Positions 41,201 to 47,200 of a stretch of 64,000 nucleotides of DNA are shown here, in pieces (the first letter of the stretch is position 1; the number at the start of each line of letters is the position of its first letter). The DNA comes from Serripes groenlandicus (Eukaryota; Mollusca; Bivalvia; Cardiida; Cardiidae), in contig JASEVX010000010.1 of NCBI GenBank assembly GCA_031761405.1, positions 27,146,047 to 27,210,046 on the forward strand. The letters are read 5' to 3'. The notes beneath the pieces were generated by a model. It had not been told where the DNA came from. It worked only from the letters and a program-made list of their open reading frames with translations, and made no database searches. The translations under genes were made by a program, and so were the position numbers.

Positions 41201-44200
41201 TATTTTATGTCTTTTATATGCGGATGATGTAGCAAATTGTGCAGAAACTGTTGTTAACTTACAAAGACAATTGAACACTATCTCAGAGTACTGCAATCTC
41301 TCAGGTATGACTATTAACTTAAACAAAACTGAAATAATTGTGTTTAGAAATGGAGGACCACTACGGAAGTATGAAAAATGGAAGTTTAACGATACGCCTT
41401 TAAAAACCACATCAATGTACAAATTTTTGGGATTACTGTTCACACCGAAATTATCTTGGACGAAAGCCAAAATAAAGCTTGCAGCACAAGCAAAAAAAGC
41501 AATGTTCTCAATCAAGTCAAGCCAACGTACATTTGGAAGATTAAATGTTAAAGAAAATTTTAAAATATTTGATGCTATGATACTACCGATACTTACTTTC
41601 TCAGCAGAGATATGGGGCTATGAGTACAGCGAAGTGATAGAACGAGTACAAATACAGTTTTGTAAATATTTTTTAGGAGTTTCTCAATCTGTTAATAATG
41701 ATGTTGTTCTTGGGGAATGTGGACGCTTACCGTTATGTTTTACTTATTATAGCAAGTGTATACAATACTGGTGTAAAGTAATACATATGCCTGATAATAG
41801 ATACCCTAAAAGCTGTTATAAGATGTTAAAGTGTCAGAATGAAATTAAACGCATCAATTGGGCTACACAGGTAAAGAATTTATTGTTTCGATACGGTTTT
41901 GGATTTATATGGATCTCACAAGAAGTTGGAGATATAAACTCCTTTATCAAATGTTTTAAAACTAGATTGTCGGACTGCTTAAAACAAAACTGGAGAGAAA
42001 ATATTGACTCTTCATCACGATGTGATACTTATAAAAATATAAAGACATTGTTAAATCCTGAAAGATATTTGAATATAGAAATGTCATTTACCTTAAGAAA
42101 ATCTTTAGCACGTTTTCGGTGTTCGAACCACAAATTAAGTATTGAAATAGGACGACATCAAAATATAGACAGACAAAACAGAATATGCCATTTTTGTCTG
42201 GGGACTGTCGACATTATATCAATTGAAGATGAATTCCATGCTTTCTTTCATTGTTTAAGATATTCAGCTGAACGGGATGCTCTTTTATATACATGGTATT
42301 CTGGGAGAACAAATTTAGCAGATTTTTATAGATTATTAAAAATTGAAAACCCACAAATCATAAAAAACATTGCAGTGTATGTATGTACCATATTAAAAGT
42401 AAGAGATTCGATGGATTGATTTAAATATAAAGGGACACACATGAAAATGGTTTTTCTATATGTATGTATAAATGTATATGATGTATTTTGGGCCAGTGGC
42501 CTTTATCTACAAAATAAAAGAAAAGAAAAAAAAGAAATCTCTCATCATCTACAACAACAACAACGTCATCAACAGTATTGTTGGCAGTATCAACATATGC
42601 AGTACCTTAGATCAAATCTGATAAAACAACAAAAAAGGATCAAGCAACATATAACCAACTTTACATTGAATAAGGAACAAGGAACAAGTAACCAACTTAA
42701 CATTCCAATAAGGAATGAGAAACAATGAACAGGGAACGGCCGAATAAGTAACAGGTTTTTGAATAAGTAACAGGTGATTTAATATGTACCAATGGTTCAC
42801 TTTCATCATTTACAACAACAACAACTTCAATATTGCTGGTGGCAACATAAACAAAAGCATTTGAAAGATATTTGGAACAGCAATGGCTCCTTTTCTTGAA
42901 CACGGTCGAATAAGTAACAGGTTTTTGAAAAAGTAACAGGTGATTTAAAATGTACCAATTGGTTTATGTTGTCATCTACAGCAACAACAGCATCAACATT
43001 GTGGTTTTCAACATCAACAAATGCAGTTTAAGTAATTAGAAAGTGCTTCTTTTAACGAAAACGACCGAATAAGTAACAGGTTGTTTGAATAAGTAACAGG
43101 TCATTTTAAAGGTACTTATAGATCTCCGTCAGCATCTACAACAACATCAACAACAACATCCCATTTACTATTGGCAACATCAACGTATGCAGTTTGAATT
43201 GATTTTCTGAATAAGTAACGAATAAGTAACAGGTTTTTTGAATAAGTAACAGGTGATTTGAAATGTACTAATGGGTCTCCGGCAGCATCTACAACAACAA
43301 CAATATCACAATTGTGGTTTGCAACATCAACATATGCAATTGGAATGATATTTGTGATAGCAAAGTCATCTTTTCTTGAAAAAGGCCGAATAAGTAACCA
43401 GATTTTGAATAAGTAACAGGTTATTTAAAATGTTCCAATGGGTCTCTCTCATCATCTACAACAACAACAACATCATCAACAGTGTTGTTGGCAACATCAA
43501 CATATGCAGTACCTTAAGATCAAATCTGATTAAGCAACAACAAAGGAACAAGGAACATATAACCAACTTTACATTTGAATAAGGTACAAGGAACAAGTAA
43601 CCAACTTCACATTCGAATAAGGAATAAGGAACAAGGAACAGGGAACGGCCGAATAAGTAACAGGTTTTTGAATAAGTAACAGGTGAGATTTAATATGTAC
43701 AAATGGCTCACTTTCATAATTTACAACAACAACAACCTCAATAGTGTTGCTTGCAACATAAACAAATGCATTTTGAAAGATATTTGGGACAGCAACCTCT
43801 ACGATTGACCTTAACATTTGAGGTATAGGCCGGAATTTTGTGCACGACACACCACCTCATCATGGTGCACTTTTGTGCCAACTTTCTTAAAAATCCTATT
43901 ATGTATGGTTAAGATGCGGGTCGGACAGACAGACTCATGGACGCACGGACTCACAGAACCGTCATTGTGACAGCTATATATCGAGCTCACCAAAAGCAGA
44001 CTCGACAAAAAGTGATTTCAGACAGTAAAATGGTTATCAACAGTCAATAAACAACAGGCTACTGAAAAACCCTTTCAAACATTCAACAAATTAGCAAAGG
44101 AAGAGCTGCTCCTATTGGTACATTTATTGTAGCATTATATTCTATAATGTGTTTCCTGGCTTTCTCACACCAGTACTGACTACTCCACAAAACATTCCTT

Positions 44201-47200
44201 CCGAGCACAAAGACTGTTAGCCTTTGGTGGAAGACGAATGCCGCTTGTCACAGTGACCTTGTCAAACGTCGAAAAAAATGTTGACCGTGCTAGGTTTCGA
44301 ACTTACAACCCCTGGATTGAGTTCGGAGTCCTCCAGTTAGAGATCAGACAAATCATATCAAACTAGATTTCACTAATTAAGGGGATATATCTCCGGCATA
44401 ACTTGAGAAAATTGGCTTGAAAGTGAGCCTGACATTCTTCTCATATACAGACACACCTGTACTAATTTCAACCGTGTTTTAGCAATACCCTGTCTATAGC
44501 AACCAACCTTCATCATCTACAACAACAACAACGTCATCAACAGTAGTGTTGGCAATATCAACATATGCAGTACCTTAGATCAAATCGGATAAAAACAACA
44601 AAAAAGGATCAAGGAACATATGACCAACTTTACATTTGAATAAGGAACAAGGAACAAGTAACCAACTTAACATTCGAATAAGGAATGAGAAACAATGAAC
44701 AGGGAACGGCCGAATAAGTAACAGGTTTTTGAATAAGTAGCAGGTGATTTAATATTTACCAATGGCTCCCTTTCATCATTTACAACAACAACAACTTCAA
44801 TATTGCTGGTGGCAACATAAACAAAAGCATTTGAAAGATATTTGGGACAGCAATGGCTTCTTTTCTTGAACACGGTCGAATAAGTAACAGGTTTTTGAAA
44901 AAGTAACAGGTGATTTAAAATGTACCAATTGGTTTATGTTGTCATCTACAACAACAACAGCATCAACATTGTGATTTTCAACATCAACAAATGCAGTTTA
45001 AGTAATTAGAAAGTGCTTCTTTTAACGAAAACGACCGAATACGTAACAGGGTGTTTGAATAAGTAACAGGTCATTTTAAAGGTACTTATAGATCTCCGTC
45101 AGCATCTACAACAACATCAACAACAACATCCCATTTACTATTGGCAACATCAACGTATGCAGTTTGAATTGATTTTCTGAATAAGTAACGAATAAGTAAC
45201 AGGTTTTTTGAATAAGTAACAGGTGATTTGAAATGTACTAATGGGTCTCCGGCAGCATCTACAACAACAACAATATCACAATTGTGGTTTGCAACATCAA
45301 CATATGCAATTGGAATGATATTTGTGATAGCAAAGTCATCTTTTCTTGAAAAAGGCCGAATAAGTAACCAGATTTTAAATAAGTAACAGGTTATTTAAAA
45401 TGTTCCAATGGGTCTCTCTCATCATCTACAACAACAACAACATCATCAACAGTGTTGTTGGCAACATCAACATATGCAGTACCTTAAGATCAAATCTGAT
45501 TAAGCAACAACAAAGGAACAAGGAACATATAACAAACTTTACATTTGAATAAGGTACAAGGAACAAGTAACCAACTTTACATTCGAATAAGGAATAAGGA
45601 ACAAGGAATAGGGAACGGCCGAATAAGTAACAGGTTTTTGAATAAGTGACAGGTGAGATTTAATATGTATTAATGGCTCACTTTCACAATTTACAACAAC
45701 AACAACCTCAATATTGTTGCTTGCAACATAAACAAATGCATTTTGAAAGATATTTGGGACAGCAATGGCTTCTTTTCTTGAACACGGTCGAATAAGTAAC
45801 AGGTTTTTGAATAAGTAACAGGTGATTTAAAATGTACCAATTGCTTTCTGTTATCACCAACAGCAACAACAGCATCAACATTATGGTTTTCAACATCAGT
45901 ATATGCAGTTTCAGTAATGTTTTGGATAGAAAAGGCTTCTGTTAATGAAAACGGCCGAATAAGTAACAGGGTTTTTGAATTAGTAACAGGTCATTTTAAA
46001 GGTACGTATAGATCTCCGTCAGCATCTACAACAACAACAACATCCCATTTGCTGTTGGCAATATCAACGTATGCAGTTTGAATTGATTTTCTGAATAAGT
46101 AACGAATAAGTAACAGGTTTTTTGAATAAATAACAGGTGATTTGAAATGTTCTAATGGGTCTATGGCAGCATCTACAACAACAACAATATCACAATTGTG
46201 GTTTGCAACATCAACATATGCAATTGGAATGATATTTGTGATAGCAAAGTCATCTTTTCTTGAAAAAGGCCGAATAAGTAACCATATTTTGAATAAGTAA
46301 CAGGTTATTTAAAATGTTCCATTGGGTCTCTCTCATCATCTACAACAACAACAACAACATCATCAACAGTGTTGTTGGCAACATCAACAAATACAGTACC
46401 TTAGATCAAATCTGATTAAGCAACAACAAAGGAACAAGGAACATAAAACCACTTTCAGATTTGAATAAGGAACAAGGAACAAGTAACCAACTTCACATTC
46501 GAATAAGGAATAAGGAACAAGGAACAAGTAATCAACTTCACATTTGAATAAGGAATAAGGAATAAGGAATAGGGAATGAACTTTACGGAGGTCAGAGGAT
46601 GAAATTGCTCGTTATGAGCATTTTCTTCATTTGCCACATTGTTTTTTAATCTGTTACTTTTCATATTTCTGTCTAGATGTTTTCAATGTCATCTGCTGCA
46701 GATTTGTCGTATGTGGGAATTATCTTTCCTCGAAACTTGATACCGTCCTATATAGACTGTAAGCCAATTGATACTTTTGACCCTAATCTCAAAGGCCTTT
46801 ATCAATCGTCAGAAAGAATGAATGGTCGAGTCAGGTATTTCAACTCATGACACCAGAATCAATAGTCTTTTACGTTAACAAATGAGCTATTGCAGCTAAA
46901 CATCTGTCACTGTCATTTGAAGTGCAGGATTAATGTGTTATAATTGGAATTTTGTGTTTAAAGCAACAGCACACATGACAATATTACTTACTTTTTTATG
47001 AATCAAAGCGCCGCAGGCACCGTTGTGGCGATTGTGTAAAACATTATGCAAAGTAACAAGCAGTATCTCGGTATATGCTTTGCGGTTTTCAATAAAAGTG
47101 CACGTTGGTGCGGGTAAATTTGAGTAAAGCTCCATCATTTGACAGTAGAATAATGTTAGTTTGCCAGAATGTTTGTCTTGGTGATATTTAAGTAACGGTT

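Larger units (their letters stand above)
37941..42537 (+). mobile_element. APE-type LINE nested in the foldback element
   Basis: A non-LTR retrotransposon with an ORF1p-like region, endonuclease, reverse transcriptase, a C-terminal CCHC-like zinc motif, a short 3' UTR and an A-rich tail (42511-42537). Its left flank 'gggtctctct' and right flank 'tctctcatcatc' rebuild the uninterrupted foldback unit (compare 43440-43455), leaving a TCTCT-type duplication of about 5 bp. The 5' end starts inside coding sequence, so the copy is probably 5'-truncated, but only slightly. It lies antisense to the VWA-like gene in intron 1. Confidence 0.9.
35338..46593. mobile_element. Foldback-type DNA element with long, internally repeated inverted arms
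   Basis: The two outermost ends are inverted copies: both start GACCTCCGT then (G/A)AAGTTCATTC and continue through the same 'ttccttattcc' blocks. They are flanked by a perfect 7-bp direct repeat, AGAGGAT (35331-35337 and 46594-46600). The arms are arrays of roughly 1-kb units rich in CTGTTACTTATTC and (GTT)n; two units point right (35338-about 37407) and about four point left (37408-46593). Foldback elements are defined by such long, internally tandem inverted ends. No transposase ORF is visible, so it looks non-autonomous. A LINE and a 0.7-kb foreign block sit inside the right arm. Confidence 0.85.
37408..46593 (-). repeat. Right arm of the foldback element (about four inverted units, interrupted)
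   Basis: The same units as the left arm in reverse complement (GAATAAGTAACAG, CAACAACAA). Order: 37408-37940, then the LINE, then 42538 to about 43795, a foreign block to about 44510, then 44511-46593. Without the insertions the arm is about 3.9 kb, nearly twice the left arm. The orientation switch at 37407/37408 has no visible spacer. Confidence 0.8.

Noticed and set aside
41099..41515. 138-codon minus ORF
   Set aside because: Antisense shadow of the LINE reverse transcriptase.
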